A stretch of 16,554 nt of DNA from Elusimicrobiota bacterium (GCA_031259485.1 JAIRLH010000111.1:1-16554), one strand, 5' to 3'; shown: positions 5,672 to 13,401, numbered from the stretch's first letter. Notes: a model not told the origin generated them from the sequence alone. Made by a program: numbers and translations.

Positions 5672-6438
5672 TGGGTCATAAAATACATCCCAAAGGGCTG
5701 CGCTTGGGTTATACGCAGGACTGGCAATCGCGCTGGTTCGCTCCTAAAAATATGCCTGCCCTTATTATGGAAGATTTCCAAATCAGGCAAATTGTGGAGT
5801 CCCGCTTTATGCTTGCGGCCGTGAGCGCCGTGGGCATTGAAAGGTTGGGCTCCTTTTTGCGCGTAAATATCCACACCGCAAGGCCGGGCGTTGTAATCGG
5901 TAAGAAAGGCGCGGATATTGAAACCCTGCGCAAAGACCTTGAGGCCCTTACCGGCAGCAAGACTTTTGTCAACGTAATAGAAATCAAAAATCCTGAGACG
6001 GACGCGAAGCTTGTGGCTCAGTCAATCGCCTTCCAGATAGAAAAGCGCGCCCACTACGGCGCGGCTATGAAGAAGGCTATTGAAAAGGCCATGTCCGGCA
6101 AAGCGCTGGGCATTAAAATAATGATAGGCGGGCGTCTCGGCGGCGCGGAAATTGCCCGTACGGAATGGAAACGTGAAGGCCGCGTGCCGCTGCACACGCT
6201 GTGCGCGGATATCGATTACGGCACTTATGAAGCCAATACCGTCAGCGGTAAAATAGGCATCAAAGTATGGATATTCAAAAAAACACATTTTGCCAAATCG
6301 CCTAAAGAAATCCTTAACGAGCTCAGAAAGCATCGCGAGATGCAGGAAGGCTCCCCGGCTGATGGCGCGGTAGAAACCGCTCCCTTGGCCAAAAAACCGG
6401 CCGCCGCCAAAGCGGCGCAGGCCAAACAGGGGGTTTAA
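5671..6438 (+). CDS. rpsC: 30S ribosomal protein S3
   Basis: S3 binds mRNA at the 30S entry site and has mRNA-helicase activity together with S4 and S5. The product starts with MGHKIHPKGLRLG, typical of the family. The KH domain carries its GKKG loop at residues 77-80 in RPGVVIGKKGADIETLR. The C-terminal domain shows GVKIMIGGRLGGAEIAR-like sequence (here GIKIMIGGRLGGAEIAR) and GKIGIKVWIF. The 255 residues include a low-complexity tail from about 224, rich in Ala, Lys and Pro, beyond the usual end. An AGGGAGG site lies in the end of rplV, and the genes overlap by 1 nt. Confidence 0.97.
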   Translation: MGHKIHPKGLRLGYTQDWQSRWFAPKNMPALIMEDFQIRQIVESRFMLAAVSAVGIERLGSFLRVNIHTARPGVVIGKKGADIETLRKDLEALTGSKTFVNVIEIKNPETDAKLVAQSIAFQIEKRAHYGAAMKKAIEKAMSGKALGIKIMIGGRLGGAEIARTEWKREGRVPLHTLCADIDYGTYEANTVSGKIGIKVWIFKKTHFAKSPKEILNELRKHREMQEGSPADGAVETAPLAKKPAAAKAAQAKQGV

Positions 6439-6447
6439 CGAACGTTT

Positions 6448-6858
6448 ATGCTGATGCCAAAAAGAGTTAAATACCGTAAACCTCACAGCGCGCCGCGTAT
6501 TAAAGGCGCGGCCAAACGCGGAACGGAGGTTTCCTTCGGCGAATACGGCTTAAAAGCGCTTGAGCCCAAATGGATAACCGCCAGGCAGATTGAAGCCGCT
6601 CGCATCACGCTTTCCAGACTTGTGAAAAAGAACGGCAAGATGTGGACGAGAATATTCCCCGATAAAGCCATCACCAAACACCCTGCTGAAACCAGAATGG
6701 GTAAAGGTAAGGGCGCGCCGGATCACTGGGTGTGCGTGGTAAAACCCGGCCGCATTTTGTTTGAAGTAGAAGGCACCGCTTTGGCTGATACCAAAGAGGC
6801 TTTCCGCCACGCTTCGGACAAACTGCCCATCAAAACAAAAATGGTAACGAGAAGGTAA
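6448..6858 (+). CDS. rplP: 50S ribosomal protein L16
   Basis: L16 binds the A-site region and organises the elbow of A-site tRNA. The 136-residue product has the canonical opening MLMPKRVKYRK, which decides between the ATGs at 6448 and 6454 in favour of the first. It continues with GTEVSFGEYGLKALEP, WITARQIEAARI, RIFPDK and RMGKGKGAPDHWV. The Arg of RMGKGKG corresponds to the position hydroxylated in E. coli L16. The Shine-Dalgarno sequence is weak (a G run around 6428), so coupling to rpsC, 9 nt upstream, is likely. Confidence 0.97.
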   Translation: MLMPKRVKYRKPHSAPRIKGAAKRGTEVSFGEYGLKALEPKWITARQIEAARITLSRLVKKNGKMWTRIFPDKAITKHPAETRMGKGKGAPDHWVCVVKPGRILFEVEGTALADTKEAFRHASDKLPIKTKMVTRR

Positions 6859-6863
6859 TTTTT

Positions 6864-7076
6864 ATGAAGGCTAAACAGAAAGAGACCATAAAATCAAAAA
6901 GTCTGGCCGAGTTGCAGGACATGCTGGCTAAAGCTAAGGAGAATCAGTTCAACCTTCTTTTTAAACACAGTACAACCCCGCTGTCCAATCCTTTGGCAAT
7001 TAGGGTTGTCAGACGCGAAATCGCCCTGCTTAACACGCTGATTAACCAGAAAGCGGCGGCCGGGCAGTCAAAATAA
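6864..7076 (+). CDS. rpmC: 50S ribosomal protein L29
   Basis: L29 is a small two-helix protein near the tunnel exit next to L23. The 70-residue product matches the family in length and layout: a first helix with SLAELQDMLAKAKENQFNLLFKHST, a turn with PLSNPLAIR, and a second helix VRREIALLNTLINQK. It starts 5 nt after rplP and uses a GAGAAGG-type site in the end of that gene. The gene order rplP-rpmC-rpsQ is the standard one and supports the call. Confidence 0.95.
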   Translation: MKAKQKETIKSKSLAELQDMLAKAKENQFNLLFKHSTTPLSNPLAIRVVRREIALLNTLINQKAAAGQSK

Positions 7077-7090
7077 GAGGATTTTTAAAA

Positions 7091-7360
7091 ATGGAAAAGA
7101 CAAATAATCGCGCGGAAAGGAAAGTGCTGAACGGCGTCGTAGTCTCCGATAAGATGAACAAAACCCGCACGGTGGAAGTTTCCACCACGAAAAAGCACTC
7201 CTTTTACGGTAAGATTGTTACTACCTCCAAATGCTATCACGCCCACGACGAAGGCAATGAAAGCAAAATTGGCGACAGCGTGGAGATAACTTCAACACGT
7301 CCACTGTCCAAACTTAAAAGATGGCGCGTTTCCAAAATAACGGAAAAGGCGTTGGGCTGA
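7091..7360 (+). CDS. rpsQ: 30S ribosomal protein S17
   Basis: S17 is a primary 16S rRNA-binding protein with an OB fold. The 89-residue product shows NGVVVSDKMNKTRTVEVSTTKKH in its N-terminal half and HDEGNESKIGDSVEITSTRPLSKLKRWRV in its C-terminal half, both family signatures (each is quoted only in part as a motif). An AGAGGA site precedes the ATG. It is 14 nt after rpmC and closes the S10-type part of the operon; rplN follows after 25 nt without an obvious terminator. Confidence 0.96.
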   Translation: MEKTNNRAERKVLNGVVVSDKMNKTRTVEVSTTKKHSFYGKIVTTSKCYHAHDEGNESKIGDSVEITSTRPLSKLKRWRVSKITEKALG

Positions 7361-7385
7361 TTAATCGGAACGGAGAGATAAAATT

Positions 7386-7754
7386 ATGATACAAATCAGG
7401 TCAATTCTTAACGTAGCCGATAATTCGGGCGCGCGCAAAGTACAGTGTTTCAAAGTGCGCGGCGGCCACCACAGGGATATAGCCACGCTGGGCGACATAG
7501 TAATGTGCTCCGTGCGCGACGCTATCCCTACCGGCAATGTCAAAAAAGGCGAAGTTGTGCGTGCCGTCGTGGTGCGCGTAAGCCGCGAAAAGCGCCGCAA
7601 AGACGGCTCCTATATCCGTTTTGACGATAACGCCGTATGCCTTATCAACGAAAACGGCGAACCTAAGGGTACGCGCGTTTTCGGACCAGTGGCAAGGGAA
7701 CTCCGGGAAAGGAATTTCCTTAAAATCGTGTCCCTTGCGCCGGAGGTAATATAA
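7386..7754 (+). CDS. rplN: 50S ribosomal protein L14
   Basis: L14 lies at the subunit interface and contacts 16S helix 14; it is also the docking site for the silencing factor RsfS. The 122-residue length is exact for the family. MIQIRSILNVADNSGARKVQ at the start, the RRKDGSYIRFDDNAVCLIN segment and GTRVFGPVARELRE-x-NF-x-KIVSLAPEV at the end are all canonical. It starts behind a GGAGAG site and is the first gene of the classical spc segment. No separate promoter is evident in the 25-nt gap before it. Confidence 0.97.
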   Translation: MIQIRSILNVADNSGARKVQCFKVRGGHHRDIATLGDIVMCSVRDAIPTGNVKKGEVVRAVVVRVSREKRRKDGSYIRFDDNAVCLINENGEPKGTRVFGPVARELRERNFLKIVSLAPEVI

Positions 7755-7756
7755 TT

Positions 7757-8065
7757 ATGAACATCAGGAAAAACGATAAAGTTATAATCATTGCCGGCAA
7801 AGATAAAGGCAAAACGGGCGAAATTGCAAAAGTAATCCTCGGCAAAAACAAAGTTATTGTTGCCGGCCATAACATGATTTCCAAGCACGTTAAACCCAAT
7901 AAAGACAATAAAGGCGGCATCCAAAAGCTGGAAGCCGCGTTGGACGCTTCAAACGTTGCGGTCGTCTGCCAGAAATGCAAAAAACACATGACTCCCAAAA
8001 TCAAAATTGAGAGCAACGGCGCAAAGAGCAGAGTCTGCCGCAAATGTGAAGCCGTAATATCATAA
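7757..8065 (+). CDS. rplX: 50S ribosomal protein L24, zinc-binding form
   Basis: L24 is an assembly initiator of the 50S subunit. The 102-residue product opens with a KOW motif (NDKVIIIAGKDKGKTGEI) and has GHNMISKHVKPNKDNKGGI. The C-terminal part carries two CxxC pairs, C71/C74 and C94/C97, which can form a zinc ribbon. Many bacterial L24 proteins have this form, while others, including that of E. coli, lack it. Only 2 nt separate it from rplN, whose end (GGAGG) supplies the ribosome-binding site. Confidence 0.96.
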   Translation: MNIRKNDKVIIIAGKDKGKTGEIAKVILGKNKVIVAGHNMISKHVKPNKDNKGGIQKLEAALDASNVAVVCQKCKKHMTPKIKIESNGAKSRVCRKCEAVIS

Positions 8066-8077
8066 AGGTGCATAACA

Positions 8078-8680
8078 ATGTCCGAAACCAAAGAAACCAA
8101 AAAAACAGCAAAAGCCGCGGGCGGCTATACCCCTAGGCTCAAAGCTTTGTATAAAGAGAAAGTGCTTCCGGCCCTTCTGAAAGAAATGAAGGTAAAAAGC
8201 CCCATGGCTGCCCCCAAGCTGGAAAAGATTGTAATCAACGTCGGGGTGGCGGACGCCAAGGAAGACATTAAATTCATGGACATCGCGCGCGAAGACATTA
8301 CCTCCATTTCCGGCCAGCTGGCCCAGGTAAGGCGCGCAAAGAAATCCATTTCAAACTTCAAACTGCGCGAGGGCATGCCCATCGGCGTGAAGGTTACTTT
8401 ACGCGGCGACAGGATGTACGACTTTTTTGACAGATTTGTCAATATTGTCGCCCCGCGCATAAGGGATTTTCAGGGCTTCAACCCCAAAGGTTTTGACGGC
8501 AGGGGCAACTTGAACGTCGGTCTTAAAGAACATTATGTATTCCCCGAAATTGACGTTGAAAAATCGCCAAAAGCGCATGGCATGAACATCACTTTCGCCA
8601 CCACGGCCCAAAACGACGACAACGGCAGGCTGTTGATGGAATTTATGGGCTTTCCCTTCAGGAAAGGGAACGCAAAATAA
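8078..8680 (+). CDS. rplE: 50S ribosomal protein L5
   Basis: L5 binds 5S rRNA and forms a bridge to S13 in the 30S head. The core contains YKEKVLPALLKEM, KLEKIVINVGVADA, RRAKKSISNFKLREGMPIG, KVTLRGDRMYDFFDR, and FQGFNPKGFDGRGNLNVGL followed by HYVFPEI. The 200 residues include a Lys/Thr-rich N-terminal extension of about 16 residues (METKETKKTAKAAGG-like, starting MSETKE) not found in the usual 179-residue form. The ATG at 8078 is preceded by AAAGGTG with 7-8 nt spacing. It lies 12 nt after rplX. Confidence 0.96.
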   Translation: MSETKETKKTAKAAGGYTPRLKALYKEKVLPALLKEMKVKSPMAAPKLEKIVINVGVADAKEDIKFMDIAREDITSISGQLAQVRRAKKSISNFKLREGMPIGVKVTLRGDRMYDFFDRFVNIVAPRIRDFQGFNPKGFDGRGNLNVGLKEHYVFPEIDVEKSPKAHGMNITFATTAQNDDNGRLLMEFMGFPFRKGNAK

Positions 8681-8698
8681 CAGGAGCGCAACTGTAAT

Positions 8699-8884
8699 AT
8701 GGCTACAAAAGCATGGGTTGCAAAAATGGCAAAACCGCAGAAGTTCGCAGTAAGGCATCACAACCGCTGCCAAATCTGCGGCAGAGCGCGCGGGTACTAC
8801 AGGGATTTCGGTCTCTGCCGTATCTGCTTCAGGAAAATGGCGCACCAGGGCTTAATCCCGGGTGTCAAAAAATCAAGCTGGTAA
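8699..8884 (+). CDS. rpsN: 30S ribosomal protein S14, zinc-binding (type Z)
   Basis: S14 is a late-assembly protein of the 30S head. At 61 residues this is the short zinc form, with ligands C24 and C27 (NRCQICGR) and C40 and C43 (GLCRICFRK). It ends in GLIPGVKKSSW, the standard C-terminus. A start seven codons downstream is conceivable, but the ATG at 8699 has an AGGAG site at good spacing and gives the normal length. The stop is followed at once by an unusually perfect AAAGGAGG and a 102-nt gap before rpsH. Confidence 0.96.
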   Translation: MATKAWVAKMAKPQKFAVRHHNRCQICGRARGYYRDFGLCRICFRKMAHQGLIPGVKKSSW

Positions 8885-8986
8885 AGGAGGCGGTGCCGGA
8901 CGGATTTAACTCCGCGCCCGCGCGGCCGTAAGGCCAACGGGATAATATTACTGCGGAAAGTAAGTTTTGCCTGGCGCTAAACAATT
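8883..8986 (+). promoter_or_regulatory. rpsN-rpsH spacer with orphan Shine-Dalgarno sequence and overlapping hairpins
   Basis: AAAGGAGG at 8883-8890 starts in the rpsN stop codon, but no ATG, GTG or TTG lies at usable spacing. A GTG at 8893 is only 2 nt away and opens a 12-codon frame ending at 8931. CCGCG (8912-8916) pairs with CGCGG (8921-8925), and the overlapping GGCC (8924-8927) pairs with GGCC (8932-8935) around a GTAA loop of the GNRA type, so the two folds exclude each other. rpsH itself has no recognisable Shine-Dalgarno sequence. A translational switch or the remnant of a lost gene are both possible. Confidence 0.4.
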
Positions 8987-9379
8987 ATGGATCCGATAGC
9001 AGATTTCTTAACGAGAATAAGAAACGCAAGCATGAAGAAAAAGGAACGCGTTGATATTCCTTTTTCCAAAATCAAGACCGAAATCGCGCGCGTTATGAAA
9101 GAAGAGGGCTATATAGCCAACTATAAAGCCATTCATAATGAAACTAAAGGCGGTTTCGTGAGAGTATTTTTGAAATACGACGATAAAAACGAAAGCGTTA
9201 TACAGGGCCTGCGCCGCGTATCGCGCCCGGGCAAGAGAGTTTACAGCTCTTACGACGACGTCCCCGCGGTGAGGGGAGCTTTCGGCGCGTCAATACTTTC
9301 CACTTCAAAAGGCGTAATGACAGACGGCAAAGCCAAGGACTCTAAAGTCGGCGGCGAAGTGCTCTGTCAAATCTGGTAA
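8987..9379 (+). CDS. rpsH: 30S ribosomal protein S8
   Basis: S8 is a primary binder of 16S helix 21, and in E. coli it represses the spc operon. The 130-residue product has the family opening MDPIADFLTRIRNA, the N-terminal VDIPFSKIKTEIARVMKEEGYI, and the C-terminal RNA-binding loop STSKGVMTD with GGEVLCQIW at the end. The ATG at 8987 is the only start that keeps the conserved first residues. The bases before it (around 8972-8986) contain no clear ribosome-binding site, which is odd in an operon where nearly all genes have one. Confidence 0.97.
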   Translation: MDPIADFLTRIRNASMKKKERVDIPFSKIKTEIARVMKEEGYIANYKAIHNETKGGFVRVFLKYDDKNESVIQGLRRVSRPGKRVYSSYDDVPAVRGAFGASILSTSKGVMTDGKAKDSKVGGEVLCQIW

Positions 9380-9388
9380 GGGGGGCAT

Positions 9389-9943
9389 ATGAGCAGAATA
9401 GGCAAAAAACCGATTCAGATCCCCGCTAAAATAAAAGTGGAACTTAAAGGGCAGGAAGTCAAAGCGACCGGACCCGCCGGCACTTTGGGCTTTACGTTGC
9501 CCGCGGGCATAAGCGCCAAACTTGAAGGCGCCGTGCTCACCTTCGCTCCGGAAAAGGGTCGCGAGAAGGAGCTTAACGCCGTTTACGGCACGGCCCGCGC
9601 GCGCGTGGCAAATATAATTTCGGGAGTAGAAACTCCTTTTACCAGGGTGCTGGAAATTAACGGCCTCGGCTACAAAGCCGCCGTGCAGGGCAAACAGCTC
9701 AATCTGGAGCTTGGGTTCTCCCATCCTGTGCTTTTGGATATACCGCAGGGTATTACCGTCACGGCCGATCCCAAGAATCCTTTGGTAGAAATTAAGGGCG
9801 CGGATAAATTTTTGGTCGGCGATTTTGCCGCCAAAGTCCGCAAAATCCGTCCGCCTGAGCCCTATAAAGGCAGCGGCATCAAATACCATGGCGAATATAT
9901 TGCCCGTAAAGCCGGCAAGGCCGCGGCGTCCGGAGGCAAATAA
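9389..9943 (+). CDS. rplF: 50S ribosomal protein L6
   Basis: L6 lies at the base of the L7/L12 stalk near the factor-binding site. The 184-residue product starts with MSRIGKKPIQIP and has two similar alpha/beta domains. The second contains RVLEINGLGYKAAVQG, LELGFSHPV, and the signature IRPPEPYKGSGIKY near the C-terminus. A short Ala/Gly/Lys tail follows. The ATG is preceded by a run of six G (9380-9385 region), a strong if atypical Shine-Dalgarno sequence, 9 nt after rpsH. Confidence 0.97.
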   Translation: MSRIGKKPIQIPAKIKVELKGQEVKATGPAGTLGFTLPAGISAKLEGAVLTFAPEKGREKELNAVYGTARARVANIISGVETPFTRVLEINGLGYKAAVQGKQLNLELGFSHPVLLDIPQGITVTADPKNPLVEIKGADKFLVGDFAAKVRKIRPPEPYKGSGIKYHGEYIARKAGKAAASGGK

Positions 9944-9946
9944 TTT

Positions 9947-10312
9947 ATGGCAACCAAACAGGAAAGATACCAATTCCGCAAGGAAAGAACCAAAAGAAAA
10001 CTGCTTGCGGCCGGCCTTAACAGGCCGCGCCTTTCAGTATATAGGAGCTTGCAGTATTTATACGCTTCCGTCATTGACGACGCAAGCGGCAAAGTGGTGG
10101 TAAGCGCCACGACCAACGGTAAAGAGCTGGAAGGCAAATTCAAGGCCTCCTGCAAAAGCGTGGAAGCGGCAACGGCTCTTGGGGAGCTTATTGCCAAAAA
10201 AGCTCTTGAAAAGGGCATTACAGAAGTCTGTTTTGACAGGGGCGCGCGAATATATCACGGCAGGGTTAAAGCCCTGGCCGAGAGCGCGCGCAAAGCCGGT
10301 CTGAAATTTTAA
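9947..10312 (+). CDS. rplR: 50S ribosomal protein L18
   Basis: L18 binds 5S rRNA and delivers it to the large subunit with L5. The 121-residue product has the basic N-terminal part RYQFRKERTKRKL, then RPRLSVYRSLQYLYASVIDD, ATTNGKEL, and FDRGARIYHGRVKALAESARKAGLKF at the end (motifs quoted in part). The start lies 3 nt after the rplF stop, with GGAGG in the end of rplF as the ribosome-binding site. Length and motifs are normal. Confidence 0.97.
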   Translation: MATKQERYQFRKERTKRKLLAAGLNRPRLSVYRSLQYLYASVIDDASGKVVVSATTNGKELEGKFKASCKSVEAATALGELIAKKALEKGITEVCFDRGARIYHGRVKALAESARKAGLKF

Positions 10313-10326
10313 CAAGGACAAGCTAA

Positions 10327-10917
10327 ATGTTAAATAAAGAAGCGCCTAAAGGCGAAAATAAAAAAGAAGCGAAAGGTCAAAGGACCGAGTTTCAGCTGCG
10401 TCCCAGGCAAGAGGGCACGACAACCGTTATCCAGGTGGCCAGAACCGCGAAAGTGGTCAAAGGCGGCAAGCGTTTCGGCTTCCGCGCGCTGGTTGCGGTG
10501 GGCGACGGCAACGGTAAGGTCGGCGTGGCTATAGGCAAAGCGAACCAGGTTCAGTTCGCCGTTTCCAAGGCGGAATTCCATGCGCGAAAAAGCGCCGTCA
10601 AATTCCCCGTGGTCAACAATACTATCCCGCATGAAATTATAGGCAGGTACGGCTCTGCGGCGGTATGGATGAAGCCCGCCGCTCCGGGCACCGGCGTTAT
10701 CGCCGGCGCGGGCGTAAGGTTAATCCTTGAAGCCGCGGGCATTAAGGATATCCTTGCCAAGAGCTTGGGCAGCACAAATGCATGTAACCTGGCATATGCC
10801 GCGATGGAGGCTTTAAAACAGCTTAAGAGCAAAGATTCTGTCTTGGCCCGCCGCGGCAAAGTTAAAGAAGCCGCGGTTCCCGCAGCCCCCAAAATCGGCG
10901 AAGCGGCGGCTTCATAG
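10327..10917 (+). CDS. rpsE: 30S ribosomal protein S5
   Basis: S5 lies at the mRNA entry site and affects decoding accuracy. The double-stranded-RNA-binding-like domain begins at about residue 32 and contains AKVVKGGKRFGFRALVAVGD and GNGKVGVAIGKA. The C-terminal domain has AAPGTGVIAGAGVRLILEAAGI and KSLGSTNACNLAYAAMEAL. The 196 residues include a Lys/Glu-rich N-terminal extension of about 20 residues and an Ala-rich tail from about 178. An AAGGA site precedes the ATG. rplO follows after 12 nt, leaving no room for rpmD. Confidence 0.97.
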   Translation: MLNKEAPKGENKKEAKGQRTEFQLRPRQEGTTTVIQVARTAKVVKGGKRFGFRALVAVGDGNGKVGVAIGKANQVQFAVSKAEFHARKSAVKFPVVNNTIPHEIIGRYGSAAVWMKPAAPGTGVIAGAGVRLILEAAGIKDILAKSLGSTNACNLAYAAMEALKQLKSKDSVLARRGKVKEAAVPAAPKIGEAAAS

Positions 10918-10929
10918 GAGATAAAGACA

Positions 10930-11397
10930 ATGGTTAATCTCAGCACACTTTTTCCTAAACACGGCTCCAGGAAAGTTAAAAGAAGAATCGGCCTGGGTAT
11001 AGGTTCAGGCATGGGCCGCAGCGCGACAAAAGGCATGAAAGGCCAGACTTCAAGATCGGGCAATACCCGCAAAGAAAGCAAAGAAGGCGGGCAGATGCCG
11101 CTTGTCAGACGCATACCTAAGAGCGGGTTTTCCAACGCGGCTTTCGCAGTTGCGGGGGAGTTCGTAAACATCGGCTCGCTGGATAAAAAATTCAAAGCCG
11201 GCGAGGAAGTCAACCCGGAAATCCTAAAGAAAAACGGCCTCGTGCATCATGCTCATAAGGTCAAAATCCTGGGCAACGGCGAACTTAAGGCCGCCCTTAA
11301 CGTCAGCGCGCACGCTTTTTCCGTCTCGGCCAAAGCCGCTATAGAAAAGGCCGGCGGCAAAGCCGTAATTATCGCAAAAAAGGCAAAGGCTGAATAA
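10930..11397 (+). CDS. rplO: 50S ribosomal protein L15
   Basis: L15 is a late-assembly 50S protein threaded through 23S rRNA. The 155-residue product shows the Gly-rich basic N-terminal region RRIGLGIGSGMGRSATKGMKGQTSRSG, the EGGQMPLVRRIPKSGFSN segment and the C-terminal globular part ending in GGKAVIIAKK (motifs given in part). An AGGAG site precedes the ATG. In most bacteria rpmD stands immediately upstream; here rpsE does. The stop codon overlaps the secY start by 1 nt (TAATG). Confidence 0.97.
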   Translation: MVNLSTLFPKHGSRKVKRRIGLGIGSGMGRSATKGMKGQTSRSGNTRKESKEGGQMPLVRRIPKSGFSNAAFAVAGEFVNIGSLDKKFKAGEEVNPEILKKNGLVHHAHKVKILGNGELKAALNVSAHAFSVSAKAAIEKAGGKAVIIAKKAKAE

Positions 11398-12731
11398 TGG
11401 ACAACAACCCGATAGCAAATATCCTGCAGTCGCCCGAGCTGCGCAAGCGTATCCTGTTCGTAATTATTGCTCTTGCGGTTTACAGGGTGGCTGCGGTAGT
11501 CCCGATACCAGGCATTAACGCGGAGGCTATCTCTTCTTTCTTCAACCAGCACCAGGGAGGGATGTTAGGATTTCTTGACATATTCTCCGGCGGCGCTTTG
11601 GGGCGGTTTTCCGTCTTAGCGCTGGGCATTATGCCTTATATTAACGCTTCTATCATAATGGGGCTGGTTAAAGGGGCGCATATTTTCCCCGCGCTTGAAA
11701 AATTAAGCAAAGAGGGCGAATACGGCCGCAGGAAAGAAAACCAAATCACGCGCGTCTTCGGTCTGGCCTTGGCATTGCTTCAGGGTTTCGGCCTTACTGT
11801 GGCCATTACTAAAATGTCGGCGCCCGGTGGTATAGCCATAGTGCTTGACCCTTCGTGGACTTTTATTTTTACCACTACTCTCACGCTTGCCGCGGGCACA
11901 ATGTTCATCATGTGGCTGGGGGAGCAGATTACGGAAAAGGGCATAGGCAACGGCATATCGCTTATCATTTTTGCGGGCATAGTTGACCGCCTGCCCTCCG
12001 CCGTTTACAAACTGGTTGATTTGGTAAGGAATGAGGAAATCCAGCTCCTTACCGCGCTTGTTATTCTTGCGCTGGTGGTGGCGATTATGGGTCTTGTGGT
12101 TTGGGTGGAGACTGCGCAGCGCCAAATTCCCGTGCAATACGCAAAACGCATGGTGGGCAATAAAATGTACGGCGGGCAGACGAGCTACCTCCCGCTTAAA
12201 ATTGACCAAAGCGGAGTCATAGCCGTAATCTTTTCCATGGCGGTGCTTTCCATGCCGCTGACTGTGGCGCAGTTTATGCCCAACGCCCCCTGGGCCGCTT
12301 GGATTATGGACTGGATGGGCCGCGGCCATATCACTTATATGTTGCTTTACGTGGCGCTTATCATTTTCTTCTGCTATTTCTATAATTCCATGACTTTCAA
12401 CCCCAAAGACATGGCTGAAAACATGAAGAAATGGGGCGGTTTTATACCGGGCATACGCCCGGGCGAGCCCACCCAGAAATATATTGAATGGGTAATGAAC
12501 AGGATAACGCTCAGCGGCGCGCTGTTTGTGGCCGCGATAGCCGTACTGCCGGATTTCCTGCGCATTAAGTTTAACGTGCCTTTTTACTTTGGCGGTACCG
12601 CGCTGCTGATTGTGGTGGGGGTCGCTTTGGACACCGTGAGTCAGATACAGGCGCATTTGATACAGCACAATTACGCGCCGCTCATCAAGGGCCGCGGTAT
12701 AAAGGGTCGTTGGTTTAACGTCGGTGAGTAG
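11397..12731 (+). CDS. secY: Preprotein translocase channel subunit SecY
   Basis: SecY is the membrane channel for Sec-dependent export and membrane-protein insertion, working with SecE, SecG, SecA and YidC. The 444-residue product has the expected pattern of ten hydrophobic segments. Recognisable parts are the amphipathic N-terminus with PELRKRILF, the plug and TM2 region ALGIMPYINASI, TM4-TM5 with MWLGEQITEKGIGNGISL, the cytoplasmic loop GFIPGIRPG, and the TM10 region FGGTALLIVVGVALDT. It overlaps rplO by 1 nt and is followed by a 31-nt gap before adk. Confidence 0.98.
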   Translation: MDNNPIANILQSPELRKRILFVIIALAVYRVAAVVPIPGINAEAISSFFNQHQGGMLGFLDIFSGGALGRFSVLALGIMPYINASIIMGLVKGAHIFPALEKLSKEGEYGRRKENQITRVFGLALALLQGFGLTVAITKMSAPGGIAIVLDPSWTFIFTTTLTLAAGTMFIMWLGEQITEKGIGNGISLIIFAGIVDRLPSAVYKLVDLVRNEEIQLLTALVILALVVAIMGLVVWVETAQRQIPVQYAKRMVGNKMYGGQTSYLPLKIDQSGVIAVIFSMAVLSMPLTVAQFMPNAPWAAWIMDWMGRGHITYMLLYVALIIFFCYFYNSMTFNPKDMAENMKKWGGFIPGIRPGEPTQKYIEWVMNRITLSGALFVAAIAVLPDFLRIKFNVPFYFGGTALLIVVGVALDTVSQIQAHLIQHNYAPLIKGRGIKGRWFNVGE

Positions 12732-12762
12732 TTTTTAACAGCTTTGTAAAAGAGGCGGCGGC

Positions 12763-13401
12763 GTGAATATAATTTTACTTGGCTTTCCGGGCTCTGGCAA
12801 GGGCACGCAGGCGGAACTGCTTAAGCAGAGATACGGCTTTATGCATGTTTCCACGGGCGATTTGATACGCCATGAAATAGCCGCGGGCACGTTGCTCGGC
12901 AAAAAGATAGAGTTGCTGATAAGCCAGGGCAATTTAGCCTCGGACGAGGATACTGTAAATCTCCTCGTTAACGCCATAAAGCACAGGGATAATGATATTG
13001 TTTTTGACGGTTTTCCGCGCACTACGGCGCAGGCCGAAGTGCTTGACAGATATTTAAAACAGCACGGCAAAAAAGTTGATGAAGTCGTGCTTCTGAGCAC
13101 GCGCGAAGACTTGATTTTAAAAAGACTTACTTCTCGGCGTGTATGCGCGAGCTGCGGCGGTATTTACAATACATACTCGCCCGATTATAAAGAAATTTGC
13201 GTAAAATGCGGCGGTCGGCTTACAATAAGGCCCGACGACACCTTGGAAAGCGCGAAACACCGCCTTGAGGTATTTAAAAAGGAAACGCAGCCGTTGATAA
13301 GCTATTATCAGCAGTCGGCCGGCTTTAAAAAAGTTGACGGCGGCGGCAGCCCCGAAGAGGTTTTTGGGGAAGTGGTGAAGGCATTAGGCTTAAAAAAATG
13401 A
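12763..13401 (+). CDS. adk: Adenylate kinase with zinc-type LID domain
   Basis: Adenylate kinase interconverts ATP plus AMP and two ADP, keeping the adenylate pool in balance. The 212-residue product has the P-loop GFPGSGKGT at 7-15, the AMP-binding STGDLIR at 30-36 and FDGFPRTTAQAE at 81-92. The long LID carries two CxxC pairs, C128/C131 and C146/C149, the zinc-binding form typical of Gram-positive bacteria and several other phyla. The start is a GTG, chosen because it has AGAGG 7 nt upstream and begins the conserved first strand MNIILLGFPG. The end overlaps map by 4 nt (ATGA). Confidence 0.97.
   Translation: MNIILLGFPGSGKGTQAELLKQRYGFMHVSTGDLIRHEIAAGTLLGKKIELLISQGNLASDEDTVNLLVNAIKHRDNDIVFDGFPRTTAQAEVLDRYLKQHGKKVDEVVLLSTREDLILKRLTSRRVCASCGGIYNTYSPDYKEICVKCGGRLTIRPDDTLESAKHRLEVFKKETQPLISYYQQSAGFKKVDGGGSPEEVFGEVVKALGLKK

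Noticed and set aside
8713..8931. 72-codon + frame overlapping rpsN and running into the spacer
   Set aside because: Most of it is rpsN read in another frame. Only its last 12 codons are free, and these are discussed as part of the spacer.
9305..9973. 222-codon open frame on the minus strand, opposite rpsH-rplF-rplR
   Set aside because: It spans three well-supported genes on the other strand and shows no recognisable domain; it is a shadow of biased codon use.
11703..12668. 321-codon open frame on the minus strand, opposite secY
   Set aside because: It is fully antisense to a clear secY, and its translation is low-information and His/Arg-rich, as expected from the complement of hydrophobic codons. 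No ribosome-binding site or family resemblance was seen.
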